Of a stretch of 64,000 bases of DNA, positions 16,020-25,197 are shown one piece after another (position 1 is the first letter of the stretch; every line of letters begins with the position of its first letter). The DNA is from Deltaproteobacteria bacterium. GTDB lineage: Bacteria; Myxococcota_A; Polyangia; Polyangiales; Sandaracinaceae. A program made the position numbers and the translations under genes. The notes beneath the pieces were generated by a model that saw only the letters and a list, made by a program, of their open reading frames with translations, was not told the origin of the DNA and made no database searches. Location: positions 1-64,000 of the forward strand of contig JAFLCL010000010.1 in the NCBI GenBank assembly GCA_017303575.1, given 5' to 3'.

Positions 16020-17081
16020 TCAGTGCCACGGTACTGCGCGGCCCGGCGTCGTGCCCATTTCGTAGCGTCGCATCGCGCGACCGCTCGCGACGTAGAGGTC
16101 CTCGCAGTCGAGCGCGCCTGCGCCGAAGTCGAGGCTCGCCGCGGAGCCGACGCCGGTGAGGAGCTCGGTGCTCGAGCCATCCTCGGCGAGCTGGAGCAGC
16201 CGACCGCCCGCGTTGTCCGTGACGTAGATCGTTCCCTCGCGATCGACAGCGACTCCGTCCGGGCTGCCGAGGCGCGACGCGACCGTCTCTCGACCAGACT
16301 CGACGCCGTCGGCCAGGGTCAGGCGGATGAGCTGCCCCGCGCCGTAGTTGCACACGAGCAGGCTTCCATCGTCCTCGAACGCCACGCCATTGGCGCTCGA
16401 GATGCGCGCGACCATCGTCGGCGCGGCGCCTCCGTCGAGCGTGACGCGGAGCACGCGACCGCCCGAGAAGTCACTGAAGTAGAGCGCGCCGTCGGGGCCG
16501 AGCGTCAGGCCGTTGGGCCCGCCCACCATGGTGACGAGCGGCTCGACGCTCGGAGGCGAGGCCGTGAGATCGACGTCGTAGATCGTGCCCGTCGAGGGCG
16601 AGCCGACGTAGAGATGCTCGTTCGCGGCGTCGGGGACCATGCCCCAGACCTGCGCCGCGGCGCGAGGCAGGGCGGCGAAGGACGTGTCGATCGTTCCGTC
16701 GGGGGCCACGCGTCCGACCGCGGCGCGCTGCGAGAAGTAGATCGATCCGTCGCGCGCGACGACGAGGCCTTCGGTCCCCGTGATGCTCGTGATCGCGGGG
16801 CGCATGCCGCCGCACGCGCTCGTCATGCCCGCGTCGGGATCGGGTGTCCCTGCGTCACCCTCGACGTGCGCGTCGGGTGCGGGCATGCCCGCGTCCTCGG
16901 CGCTGAATGCGTCGGGGCTCTCGCCGGGCGCGTCGTTCGTCGCCACGAAGGCGTCGGGCGTCGACGCCACGAACGCGTCCTCCGAGACGGTGTCCCCGCC
17001 ACAGGCGGCGAGCGAGAAGAGCGAAGCAGCGAGCGTCGTCGAGGCGGTGCGACGACGAGGTGCGAGAGAGGCGAAGGTCAT
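16020..17081 (-). CDS. Lipoprotein with SMP-30/NHL-like beta-propeller
   Basis: This is a 353-aa predicted lipoprotein. The signal peptide ends in a lipobox (SLAACGG) and an Asp/Ala/Pro-rich spacer follows. The rest is a six-bladed propeller of the gluconolactonase/SMP-30 or NHL type, with repeats such as GPNGLTLGPDGALYFSD and GSPDGVAVDREGTIYVTD. Such proteins are lactonases or surface binding proteins; no catalytic assignment can be made. ATG at 17081 is chosen because it places a normal signal peptide at the start; a longer frame would add 28 residues that do not fit one. It ends four bases before the sterol-desaturase gene starts, suggesting coupled translation. Confidence 0.7.
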   Translation of the reverse strand: MTFASLAPRRRTASTTLAASLFSLAACGGDTVSEDAFVASTPDAFVATNDAPGESPDAFSAEDAGMPAPDAHVEGDAGTPDPDAGMTSACGGMRPAITSITGTEGLVVARDGSIYFSQRAAVGRVAPDGTIDTSFAALPRAAAQVWGMVPDAANEHLYVGSPSTGTIYDVDLTASPPSVEPLVTMVGGPNGLTLGPDGALYFSDFSGGRVLRVTLDGGAAPTMVARISSANGVAFEDDGSLLVCNYGAGQLIRLTLADGVESGRETVASRLGSPDGVAVDREGTIYVTDNAGGRLLQLAEDGSSTELLTGVGSAASLDFGAGALDCEDLYVASGRAMRRYEMGTTPGRAVPWH

Positions 17082-17195
17082 GACCGCCTCGCTATCACGG
17101 TTCCCGCCGCGAGAGAAAGCGCACGCAAGAAGCAGCGGGGCCGGGTGCTTTCGGGCGACCATCACGCGTCGGTCGGCGCTTTTCCGAGGTGTGTC

Positions 17196-19085
17196 ATGGC
17201 CCGTCTCGTTCGCTTCGCGATCCTCGTCTCGTCACTGGCCCTCGCGTCCGTGCTCGGGTGCACCCGCAACCCCGATCCGATGGGCGACAACGACGCGTAC
17301 GTTCCACCCGGCGTCGACGCGGGTATCCCGACCAGCGGCAACCTCCGCATCGATCCGCTCGATCACGTGGTGATGCTCGCCGGCGGCGCGGGGCAGGTCG
17401 TCGAGTACCGCGCATACCTGCGCGACGGCTCGGGCAGCGAGACCGAGGTCACCAGCGCGGTCAGCTGGAGCACCACGGCGATCGACCTCGGGTCGTTCGC
17501 GGGCTCGACCTTCACCACGGCCTCCGATCGTGGTGGCCGCACGAACATCGTCGCGACGTACATGGGCATGACCACGTCGACGACGCTCACGGTTCAGTTC
17601 GAGCGCATCATCATCGCCGACGGCGCCACTGCCGAGACGCCGACACGCTTCGACGGCACTGCGACTGCGGGTGCCGGGCCCGAGGTCGTGTACCCGGACG
17701 ACGGCGCGATGGTGCCGCCGAACCTCGGGTCGCTCGAGCTCCACTACATGCCGAACGGCGGCGACGCGTTCGAGCTCGCCGTCACGACCCCCGACCTCGA
17801 TCTGCGCATCTATTTCGGCTGCCCCGAGAGCGTGGGCGGCGGCTGCATCTATTCGCCTTCGCGCGCCGTGTGGCAGACGATCGCGACGGCGGCCGCGGGA
17901 CGCGACCCCATCACCTACCAGCTGCGCAGCGTGAGCGCGGCCGGTGAGATCCGCGAGGGCGAGGTGCGCACGCTGGCCGTCGCCCAGGAGCCCATCACCG
18001 GCGGCCTCTACTACTGGAACGCAGGGGGCGGCTCGATCGATCGCTTCGAGTTCGGTGTGCCCGGCGCGCGCGCGGAGCGCTTCATCGGCACGGGGCAGAC
18101 GGGCGCGGGCATGTGCGTCGGCTGTCATGCGCTCTCGCGCGACGGCACGCGGATCTCGGTCGGCACCGACATCCCGACCACCACGTTCCAGGTCTTCGAT
18201 GTCGCGACGCGCACGCGCATCTTCTCGCTCGGATCGGGCGGTGGCTTCGGTGGCTTCCCGAGCCAACCGAACTTCGCCTCGTGGGCGCCGGACTCGAGCG
18301 AGCTCGTCACGAGCTTCAACACGGGTCTCTCGATCAGGAACCCCACGACCGGCGCGATCATCACCGATCGCCTCGGCGGCGGACCTTCGTCGCAGCCCGA
18401 CTGGTCGCCCGATGGGCAGCACATCGTCTTCGTTCGCCACGACGCGCCGAGCTTCGCGGGCCTCGTCGACGTGGGCGGCGTGAGCGGCGGCCGCATCACG
18501 ATCCTCGATCGCGCAGGATCGGAGTGGGGGTCGCCGCGCACGATCGTGTCGATCGACGGCGTGAACAACTACTACCCGTCGTACTCGCCCGACGGTCGCT
18601 TCATCTCGTTCTGTCGCTCGCCGTCCAACATCAACTCGATGGGCGCCGATCCGGACTCGGGCACGAGCGCGGTCCCCGACGCGGAGCTGTGGCTCATCCC
18701 CAGCGATCGCAGCGGCGCCGCGCGTCAGCTCACGACCATCGCGGGGCTCGCCGACAGCTGGCCGAAGTGGGATCCCACCGAGTACGAGAACCAGGGACGC
18801 CCGCTCTACTGGATGAGCTGGACGAGCCGTCGTTCCTACGGCCTGCGCCTCGCGCGCGATCAGCGTGCGCAGATCTGGATGGCGGCGTTCGACCCGACGG
18901 TCGCGGCCACCGGCGAGCAGGGATTCCGCGCCGCGTTCTGGCTCCCCGCGCAAGACATCGGCACCGCGAACCACATCCCCCAGTGGGTCACGAGCGTCGA
19001 GCGACAGACGTGCACCGACAGCGCCGACTGCGGTGGTGAGTTCTGCATCGACGGCCGCTGCTTCGAAGAGCCGCCGCTGCTCTGA
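17196..19085 (+). CDS. TolB-like propeller lipoprotein with a CxxCH heme-binding-type motif
   Basis: This 629-aa lipoprotein has a lipobox at ASVLGC and a PP/DA-rich spacer. An immunoglobulin-like or BIG-like region (about 40-140) precedes a propeller of PD40/TolB type repeats (SQPDWSPDGQHIVFVRHD, YYPSYSPDGRFISF). Between them lies CVGCH (Cys307, Cys310, His311), the covalent heme-c attachment motif. The Cys-rich tail reads DCGGEFCIDGRC. It is exported and probably attached to the outer membrane. If heme is attached the protein could carry electrons; no distal ligand can be assigned. It is divergent from the SMP-30-like lipoprotein, with about 114 bp between the two starts. Confidence 0.7.
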   Translation: MARLVRFAILVSSLALASVLGCTRNPDPMGDNDAYVPPGVDAGIPTSGNLRIDPLDHVVMLAGGAGQVVEYRAYLRDGSGSETEVTSAVSWSTTAIDLGSFAGSTFTTASDRGGRTNIVATYMGMTTSTTLTVQFERIIIADGATAETPTRFDGTATAGAGPEVVYPDDGAMVPPNLGSLELHYMPNGGDAFELAVTTPDLDLRIYFGCPESVGGGCIYSPSRAVWQTIATAAAGRDPITYQLRSVSAAGEIREGEVRTLAVAQEPITGGLYYWNAGGGSIDRFEFGVPGARAERFIGTGQTGAGMCVGCHALSRDGTRISVGTDIPTTTFQVFDVATRTRIFSLGSGGGFGGFPSQPNFASWAPDSSELVTSFNTGLSIRNPTTGAIITDRLGGGPSSQPDWSPDGQHIVFVRHDAPSFAGLVDVGGVSGGRITILDRAGSEWGSPRTIVSIDGVNNYYPSYSPDGRFISFCRSPSNINSMGADPDSGTSAVPDAELWLIPSDRSGAARQLTTIAGLADSWPKWDPTEYENQGRPLYWMSWTSRRSYGLRLARDQRAQIWMAAFDPTVAATGEQGFRAAFWLPAQDIGTANHIPQWVTSVERQTCTDSADCGGEFCIDGRCFEEPPLL

Positions 19086-19136
19086 CTCGACGCGCTGCGG
19101 TCTCGAGATCGCAGCCGTCCGGTTCCTGGACGAATC

Positions 19137-19187
19137 GAGGGCGCCACGGTCACGCCGTGCGCCCTCGTGTCCTTGAAAACGAGGGCG
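19137..19187. promoter_or_regulatory. Mutually exclusive hairpins, terminator/attenuator-like
   Basis: Three complementary blocks lie between the propeller lipoprotein and the next lipoprotein gene. GAGGGCGCCACGG (19137-19149) pairs with CCGTGCGCCCTC (19155-19166) around a five-base loop, with one bulged C. The same CGCCCTCG (19160-19167) can instead pair with CGAGGGCG (19180-19187). There is no T-run. It may be a terminator for the upstream gene or an alternating structure in the leader of the gene at 19244. Confidence 0.4.
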
Positions 19188-19243
19188 ATTGTGCGCGCGG
19201 GCCGCGGGATCGCCGTTTGGGTCGCGGCACGAGTCGTGAAACC

Positions 19244-19987
19244 ATGGACCCCGTGCGCTTGGTCCTGATCGTATGCGGCTCGCTCTCGGTGATCGCTTGC
19301 ACCTCCAGCGAGCCGTCGTCTTCGAGCGTGCGCGAGGACTTGATCGACGAGCCGACGATCGCCGTGAGCACCGAGGCCGTCGGCGCAGAGATCGAGCTCG
19401 ATGCGCGCAGCGATGGTGCGCGTCTCGTCGGCGTCCTGCGTCCCATGCCGCAGGGCACGGATGCCGATCGCGTGTTCGATGCAGAGCTGCGTAGCGATGC
19501 GGGCGTGGTCGTACTCGGTCCCGTGCTCGATGCGCGCTTCGTCGCGAGCGGGATCGTCCTGGTCGATCCGATGCACACCCTCGTGCTCGCTCGCGACGGC
19601 GTTCGGACCGAGATCGATCGCCTCGCCGAGGCTCCCCTGGCCGTGCGCGGCGACGACGTGGTCTATGCGCGGGGGGACATGCCCTTCTTCGAGCTCGCGT
19701 ACCTCGAGGCCTCGAGCGGCGTGACACGCGCGATCACCGAGGGCTTCGCGCCCGCGTACTCGCCCGCGATCGACTCGGACGGCTCGGTCGTCTTCGTGTC
19801 GAGCCGCGAAGGTCGACCGCGCCTGCATCGTGTGCGCGTCGACGGAACCATCGAGGCGCTCGCGCCGACGCAGCGCGCTCCCTCGAGCCCACGCGCGCCG
19901 CGCCTCGATCGCGGGCGGCTCACGTTCGAGGACGAGCGAGGCACGACGACGATCGACGTGTCGAGCGGCCGCGAGGTGTCACCGTGA
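19244..19987 (+). CDS. Small lipoprotein with TolB-like WD40/PD40 fragment
   Basis: This is a 247-aa predicted lipoprotein: hydrophobic signal and lipobox (LSVIACTS), then a Ser-rich spacer. The body is beta-rich, with propeller-like phrases such as YSPAIDSDGSVVFVSSREG and a final RLTFEDERG strand. I do not recognise a specific family. ATG at 19244 is chosen because it begins directly before the signal sequence. Its last codon overlaps the start (GTG) of the following M23 peptidase gene in a GTGA arrangement, so the two are probably translated together and exported to the same compartment. Confidence 0.6.
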   Translation: MDPVRLVLIVCGSLSVIACTSSEPSSSSVREDLIDEPTIAVSTEAVGAEIELDARSDGARLVGVLRPMPQGTDADRVFDAELRSDAGVVVLGPVLDARFVASGIVLVDPMHTLVLARDGVRTEIDRLAEAPLAVRGDDVVYARGDMPFFELAYLEASSGVTRAITEGFAPAYSPAIDSDGSVVFVSSREGRPRLHRVRVDGTIEALAPTQRAPSSPRAPRLDRGRLTFEDERGTTTIDVSSGREVSP

Positions 19988-22344
19988 CGCGCGCGCTCGT
20001 CGCCGCGATCGCGTTGGGCTTCTTGCTCTCGACGAGCGCGTCGGCGCAGAGCGTCCGCTACAGCCGGCCCTACGTCGGCGGTCATCGGCTCAACTACGGC
20101 TTCGATCACGACGGCGGCGGTGGCGGGTGCACGGACTACGCGTGCGGTGGCGCCTGCTACGACGGTCACACGGGCTCCGACTTCGGCACGCCCTTCGGCA
20201 CCACCGTGCTCGCGGCCGCCAACGGCACCGTGAGCGCGACCAACGATGGCTGCGCGAACTACGGCTCCTTCGGCAACACCTGCGGCGGGCGCTGCGGCAA
20301 TTACGTCCAGATTCGTCACGACGACGGCAGCTACTCGATCTACTGCCACATGCGCGCGGGCTCGCTCCGCGTCGGCGGTGGGCAGCGCGTGTCGTGCGGA
20401 CAAGCGCTCGGCGAGTCCGCCTCGAGCGGCTCGAGCACGGGGCCGCACCTCCACTTCGGCCATCGCTCGCCCGGCGCGGGCAGCTCGAGTGATCCGTTCG
20501 CGGGTGGGTGCAGCCGCGCGACGACGTTGTGGGTCGAGCAGCGCAGCTACCGCGAGGCGCCCAGCGAGTCCTGCAGCTGCGCGCCTTCGGCCGAGGGCTG
20601 CAACGGCGTCGACGACGATTGCGATGGGCGCGTCGACGAAGACCTCGCGCGCGGCTGCGGCTCGGACGTCGGCGAGTGTCGACGCGGGACGCAGCTCTGC
20701 CGCGGCGGCGGCTGGGGAGGCTGCGAGGGCGGCGTCGAGCCTCGGGGGGAAGAGTGCGATGGTCGCGATCAAGACTGCGACGGCGCCACGGACGAGGCGC
20801 TCGTGCGCTCGTGCGGCACCGACGTCGGCGAGTGCGTCGCGGGCACCGAGACGTGCCGTGACACGCGCTGGCAGGCGTGCGTCGGCGCGATCGATCCCGT
20901 GCCCGAGACCTGCGACCGGCTCGACAACGACTGCGACGGCGCGGACGACGACGACGAGATCTGCGAGCGCGAGGAGCTCGCGTACACGACACCGCTCGAG
21001 GAGCCTGCGGGTGACAGCGATCTCGACGGCGATGGCCGCGCCGACGCATGCGCGTGGCTGCCCCGTGAGGGCATGTCCGGGGCGGTGCTCGAGAACGTCT
21101 CGTGCGCGCTCTCGTCCGCGCACGGCCTCGGACGTGTGCTGCTCGGCCCCGACGCACGCGCGAGCTCCGTGCTCGAAGCGAGCACCCTGCGTACGGCCGA
21201 CGTCGACGGCGATGGACGGGCGGACGTCTGCCTTCGCATCGAAGGACGCCTCACGTGCGCGCTGAGCGCGGGTCGCTCGTTCACCGAGCGCGTGATCGGA
21301 CCCGCGTGGCCGACCGATGCGCCGCTGTGGCTGGCCGACGTCGACGGCGATGGTGCCGCCGACGCGTGCTTGCGCTCTGCCAGCGGTCTCACGTGTCACC
21401 TCGGCTTCGGGGCGGGCGTGGGCGAGGCGATCGTCCTCTCGGCCCTCTCGGATGCCGCGGGCTTCGCGTCGATCGTGCACTACGGCTCGATCCGCTTCGC
21501 GGACATCGACGCCGATGGCCGCGACGACGTGTGCGCACGCGGCGCCAGCGGAGTCGACTGCTGGCTCTCGCAGGGCAACCGCTTCGGCGCGATCGTGCGT
21601 GGCCCACGCTGGCGCGACGCCGATGGCTGGGCCGCGCTCTCGCGCTGGAGCACGATCCGCCTCGCGGACGTGGACGGCGATGGCCGACGCGACGTGTGCG
21701 GCCGATCGCGCGAGGGCTTCGCGTGCGCGCTCTTCGAGATCGCGGCGGGCGAAGCGTTCGCCGAGCCCCGCTTCGGCACGCTCGTGCGTGGCCCCGCGAT
21801 GCGCGACGGGGACGGATGGGATCGCGCGGAACAGTACGCGACGATCCGCCTCGGCGATCTCGATCGCGACGGTCGCGCGGATCTCTGTGCGCGTGACGAG
21901 GAAGGCATCGCCTGCTGGCGTGGCACCGAGCACGGCTTCGAGCGCGGTCTGCGCGGGCCTGCGCTCAGCGATGCTGCGGGCTTCGACCGACCCGAGCGCG
22001 CGCGGACGATCCGCATGGCGGACGTGGACGGTGACTCGCGTGCCGACCTGTGTTGGTCGGATCTGCGCGGCATCACGTGCGCGCGCTCGAACGGGCACGG
22101 CTTCGAGGACCTCGTCGTCGCGCCCTCGTGGGCGGGCGCGATGGACTCCCGACCTTCCGCGGGCGCGCTGCGCATCGCAGGCGGAGGCCGCGCGAGCTTC
22201 CGCGCGATGTCGGGTACGTGCAGTGCCTCGCGGTCCACGCGACCGAGCGCGACGATCACGCTCTTGATCGGCGTGGGGCTGGCGCTCGCCGCGCGCCGCG
22301 GTCGCTACGTGCGCTCGAGGAGCACGCGCTCGCGCACGAGGTGA
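19984..22344 (+). CDS. Secreted M23-family peptidase with MopE-type metal-binding motifs and FG-GAP repeats
   Basis: This is a 786-aa secreted protein with a cleavable signal (ending SASA-Q). The N-terminal domain is an M23/LytM peptidase fold: HTGSD (His62, Asp66) and HLHF (His155, His157) are the zinc ligands. Three MopE-like motifs follow (CNGVDDDCDG, CDGRDQDCDG, CDRLDNDCDG). About seven FG-GAP/VCBS-like calcium-loop repeats of the form DVDGDGRADVC come next. A C-terminal hydrophobic segment and Arg-rich tail resemble a surface-sorting signal (MYXO-CTERM-like). Likely roles are cell-wall hydrolysis of self or prey. The GTG start overlaps the upstream gene by four bases. The 3' end overlaps the convergent EthD-like gene by 40 bp. 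Confidence 0.8.
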   Translation: MTRALVAAIALGFLLSTSASAQSVRYSRPYVGGHRLNYGFDHDGGGGGCTDYACGGACYDGHTGSDFGTPFGTTVLAAANGTVSATNDGCANYGSFGNTCGGRCGNYVQIRHDDGSYSIYCHMRAGSLRVGGGQRVSCGQALGESASSGSSTGPHLHFGHRSPGAGSSSDPFAGGCSRATTLWVEQRSYREAPSESCSCAPSAEGCNGVDDDCDGRVDEDLARGCGSDVGECRRGTQLCRGGGWGGCEGGVEPRGEECDGRDQDCDGATDEALVRSCGTDVGECVAGTETCRDTRWQACVGAIDPVPETCDRLDNDCDGADDDDEICEREELAYTTPLEEPAGDSDLDGDGRADACAWLPREGMSGAVLENVSCALSSAHGLGRVLLGPDARASSVLEASTLRTADVDGDGRADVCLRIEGRLTCALSAGRSFTERVIGPAWPTDAPLWLADVDGDGAADACLRSASGLTCHLGFGAGVGEAIVLSALSDAAGFASIVHYGSIRFADIDADGRDDVCARGASGVDCWLSQGNRFGAIVRGPRWRDADGWAALSRWSTIRLADVDGDGRRDVCGRSREGFACALFEIAAGEAFAEPRFGTLVRGPAMRDGDGWDRAEQYATIRLGDLDRDGRADLCARDEEGIACWRGTEHGFERGLRGPALSDAAGFDRPERARTIRMADVDGDSRADLCWSDLRGITCARSNGHGFEDLVVAPSWAGAMDSRPSAGALRIAGGGRASFRAMSGTCSASRSTRPSATITLLIGVGLALAARRGRYVRSRSTRSRTR

Positions 22345-23003
22345 TTCTCGAGGGTGCGGAGATCGAGGAAGCGCGGGACGTGGCTCGCCACGCGCCACAT
22401 GCCGCGGAGCGCGCTCGCCCCACCGCCGAAGAAGCGCAGCGGATGGAGCAGATCCTCGTGGCTCGCGAAGCTCTCGAGCACGATGCCGTGCCACGCGGGC
22501 GCGGGCGCGCCGTGCGTCTCCTCGACAGCGTTGCGGACGTAGCCCGCGAGCGGGTGGGTCTCGAGCGCGAGCGGCGTGTGGTGCTCGTACCACTCGCGCA
22601 CGAACGCAGCGTGGTCGAGGTCGCGCTTCTTGCGGAACGACGTGATCAAGCAGACGCCCGGTGTCTGCTCGCCCAGGGCCCACGCACGCTCGCGAGCGCG
22701 CGGTGTGCTCTGGGTGACGAGGTGCCGCTCGATCGTCCCGAGCGGCCTCAGCGCCGAGTCGATCGTCGCGATCGACTCGGGTGATCCGCGAATGCCGAGC
22801 ATCGCGAGCGCCTCGCGACGGAACGGCACGATCGCCAGGCGTGGCGGCGGCGCGCACGTCGTGTGGAGCACGAGCTCCTCGAGCGCGTGCGCACCGGCGA
22901 GCACTTCGCGCAGCCGCTTCGTCACGTCCTCGTCGAATCGCGACGAGGGCACCGCGTTCCTCGCGCGCAGCACGAGAAGAGTCTTCGAAGGGCCATCGCG
23001 CAT
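22305..23003 (-). CDS. EthD-like dimeric alpha-beta barrel protein
   Basis: This 232-aa soluble protein has two ferredoxin-like halves. The clearest family signal is in the second half: FVREWYEHHTPLALETHP resembles the EthD consensus, in which a helix with a Trp/Tyr and a His precedes PLA. EthD-domain proteins form dimeric alpha-beta barrels, some acting in degradation or polyketide cyclisation. A specific reaction cannot be assigned. The C-terminus overlaps the convergent M23 peptidase gene by 40 bp, so the two 3' ends share sequence. It is divergent from the aldolase/dehydrogenase gene, with about 110 bp between starts. Confidence 0.6.
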   Translation of the reverse strand: MRDGPSKTLLVLRARNAVPSSRFDEDVTKRLREVLAGAHALEELVLHTTCAPPPRLAIVPFRREALAMLGIRGSPESIATIDSALRPLGTIERHLVTQSTPRARERAWALGEQTPGVCLITSFRKKRDLDHAAFVREWYEHHTPLALETHPLAGYVRNAVEETHGAPAPAWHGIVLESFASHEDLLHPLRFFGGGASALRGMWRVASHVPRFLDLRTLENHLVRERVLLERT

Positions 23004-23113
23004 CGCGCCGCGAGCCTACGTCACCGCGCGTGCGATCGCGCGCCCCGTCGCGCCCGCGCGCCCTCGCGCGACGCCATCGTCTTCATGGCGGAGTTGCGGT
23101 ACGACGCCCCGCC

Positions 23114-25105
23114 ATGAAGTCACGCTGGAACGACGCCGATGCCGCCGACAAGAGTCTCCTCGAGCTGCGCGTCTACACGTCGCGCTTGCTCGGCGCCGAG
23201 CCTTCGCTCGTGCTGCACGGTGGCGGCAACACGTCCGTGAAAGTGCGGGAGAAGAACCTCTTCGGGCGTGAAGAGCACCTGCTGTACGTGAAGGGCAGCG
23301 GCTGGGATCTCGCGAGCATCGAGGGCAAGGGCTTCGCGCCGGTGCGCATGGAGACGCTCCTCGATCTCGCCGCGCTCGAGACGCTGTCCGACTCCGACAT
23401 GGTGCGCGTCCAGCGCAGCGCGATGACTGACCCGAACGCGCCCACGCCCTCGGTGGAGGCGATCCTCCACGCGCTCCTGCCGCACCGCTTCGTCGATCAC
23501 ACACACGCCGATGCTGTCGTCACGATCACGAACACGCCGCGGGGTCACGAGCGGATCCGCGAGGTGCTCGGCGAGCGCGTGCTCTACGTCCCGTACGTCA
23601 TGCCGGGCTTCGTGCTCGCGCGTCACGTGTACGAGATGACGCGCGGCATCGACTGGTCGAAGTACGACGGAATGGTGCTCTTGCACCATGGCCTCTTCAC
23701 GTTCTCGGACGACGCGAAGGAGAGCTACGAGCGCACGATCGCGCTCGTGTCGAAGGCCGAGGCGGCGCTGCCGTCCAGCGTCGCCATCGTGCAGCCCGAG
23801 GGCTTCTCGGTGTGGCCGTCGTCCGACGACCTCGTGCGCGTGGCCACGCTTCGTCGCGCCGTCGGTCGCTCGCTCGGTGCCCCGGTCATCGCCAAGTGGG
23901 ATCGCAGCCCCGTGGCGCGCACGTTCACGGATCGCGCGAACACCGCGGAATTCGCGGGGCGCGGGCCGCTGACGCCCGATCACATCCTCCACACCAAGCG
24001 CGTGCCGTTGATCCTTCCGTCGACCTTCGACGATGCCTCCGTCGCGGCCTCGATCGACGCGTACGCGGCGGACTACCGTGCCTACTTCGACCGCCACACC
24101 ACCGGCCGCGCCCTGACGTGCCTGGATCCCGCTCCGCGCTGGGCGATCTGGCCGGGGCAGGGCGCGTTCGCGTTCGGGCCCACGGCGGCGCGCGCGAGCG
24201 TCGTCGCCGACATCACGCGTCACACGCGGCAGGCCATCCTGAACGCCGAGCGCATGGGCGGTTGGGTCGCGCTGCCGGAGCGCGATCTCTTCGACATGGA
24301 GTACTGGGAGCTCGAGCAAGCCAAGCTCGGCAAGGCAGGCGTCGCGCCGCCGCTTCAGGGCAAGGTGGCGCTCGTGACGGGCGCGGCGACGGGCATCGGC
24401 AGAGCCAGCGTCGAGGCGCTGCGTGCTGCGGGCGCAGCCGTCGTCGCGCTCGACATCCGTGCCGAGATCACCTCGACATTCCGCGGCGCGAACGTGCTCG
24501 GCGTGCGCTGCGACGTGACCGATCGCGCTGCGATCGACGAGGCCGTGTCGCTGGCGGTGCAGTCCTTCGGTGGCATCGACGTCGTCGTCGCGAACGCGGG
24601 CATCTTCCCCTCGAGCCAACCCATCGCGTCGCTCGACGACGAGACGTGGGACCGCACGATCGCGGTGAACCTGACGAGCCAGATGGCGCTCTTCCGTGCG
24701 TGCGCGCCGTTCCTCGTGCTCGGTCACGAGCCGGCGATCGTCGTCGTCGCGTCCAAGAACGTGCCCGCGCCGGGACCGGGTGCGGCGGCGTACTCCGCGT
24801 CGAAGGCCGGCCTCACGCAGCTCGCGCGCGTGGCGGCGCTCGAGCTCGGCCCCAAGGGTGTGCGCGTGAACGTGCTGCATCCGCATGCGGTCATGGACAC
24901 CGCGCTGTGGACGCCCGAGCTCCTCGAGAGCCGCGCGAAGCACTACGGGATGACGACCGAGCAGTACAAGCGCAACAACCTCTTGAAGGTCGAGGTGCGC
25001 AGCAAGGACGTCGCCGATGTCGTCGTCGCGATGGCGGGCCCGCTCTTCGGCAAGACGACCGGCGCCCAGGTCGCGGTCGACGGCGGCAGCGATCGGATCA
25101 TCTGA
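23114..25105 (+). CDS. Bifunctional class II aldolase / short-chain dehydrogenase
   Basis: This 663-aa fusion has an N-terminal class II aldolase/adducin domain (HGGGNTSVK, HTHADAVV zinc ligands and LLHHGLFTF) and, after about residue 415, a classical SDR domain (TGAATGIG, NAG, YSASK catalytic motif). This architecture matches the bifunctional rhamnulose-1-phosphate aldolase/lactaldehyde dehydrogenase-type proteins, in which the aldolase cleaves a deoxy sugar phosphate and the dehydrogenase oxidises the aldehyde. The substrate is not proven here and no sugar kinase or isomerase is adjacent. ATG at 23114 is preferred over a far upstream start that would overlap the divergent EthD-like gene. 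Confidence 0.85.
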   Translation: MKSRWNDADAADKSLLELRVYTSRLLGAEPSLVLHGGGNTSVKVREKNLFGREEHLLYVKGSGWDLASIEGKGFAPVRMETLLDLAALETLSDSDMVRVQRSAMTDPNAPTPSVEAILHALLPHRFVDHTHADAVVTITNTPRGHERIREVLGERVLYVPYVMPGFVLARHVYEMTRGIDWSKYDGMVLLHHGLFTFSDDAKESYERTIALVSKAEAALPSSVAIVQPEGFSVWPSSDDLVRVATLRRAVGRSLGAPVIAKWDRSPVARTFTDRANTAEFAGRGPLTPDHILHTKRVPLILPSTFDDASVAASIDAYAADYRAYFDRHTTGRALTCLDPAPRWAIWPGQGAFAFGPTAARASVVADITRHTRQAILNAERMGGWVALPERDLFDMEYWELEQAKLGKAGVAPPLQGKVALVTGAATGIGRASVEALRAAGAAVVALDIRAEITSTFRGANVLGVRCDVTDRAAIDEAVSLAVQSFGGIDVVVANAGIFPSSQPIASLDDETWDRTIAVNLTSQMALFRACAPFLVLGHEPAIVVVASKNVPAPGPGAAAYSASKAGLTQLARVAALELGPKGVRVNVLHPHAVMDTALWTPELLESRAKHYGMTTEQYKRNNLLKVEVRSKDVADVVVAMAGPLFGKTTGAQVAVDGGSDRII

Positions 25106-25197
25106 GGATCGGATCGCGTGAGATTCCGCGCGCTGTCCAGGTTTCTGGGCGGCCGCGCGCGTGCCCGTTCGCGCGGCTCCGGTAGGATGGGGGCCCT

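Noticed and set aside
14288..16159. Plus-strand frame of 623 codons across the hypothetical and sterol desaturase genes
   Set aside because: Antisense to the histidine-box enzyme; rich in Arg, His and Glu without any motif.
17232..19727. Long minus-strand frame opposite the TolB-like lipoprotein
   Set aside because: Arg-rich, without recognisable motifs, and antisense to a gene with a signal peptide and propeller repeats.
19663..22857. 1064-codon minus-strand frame opposite the M23 peptidase
   Set aside because: It spans two real genes and mirrors the Asp-rich repeats of the peptidase; no start signal or domain.
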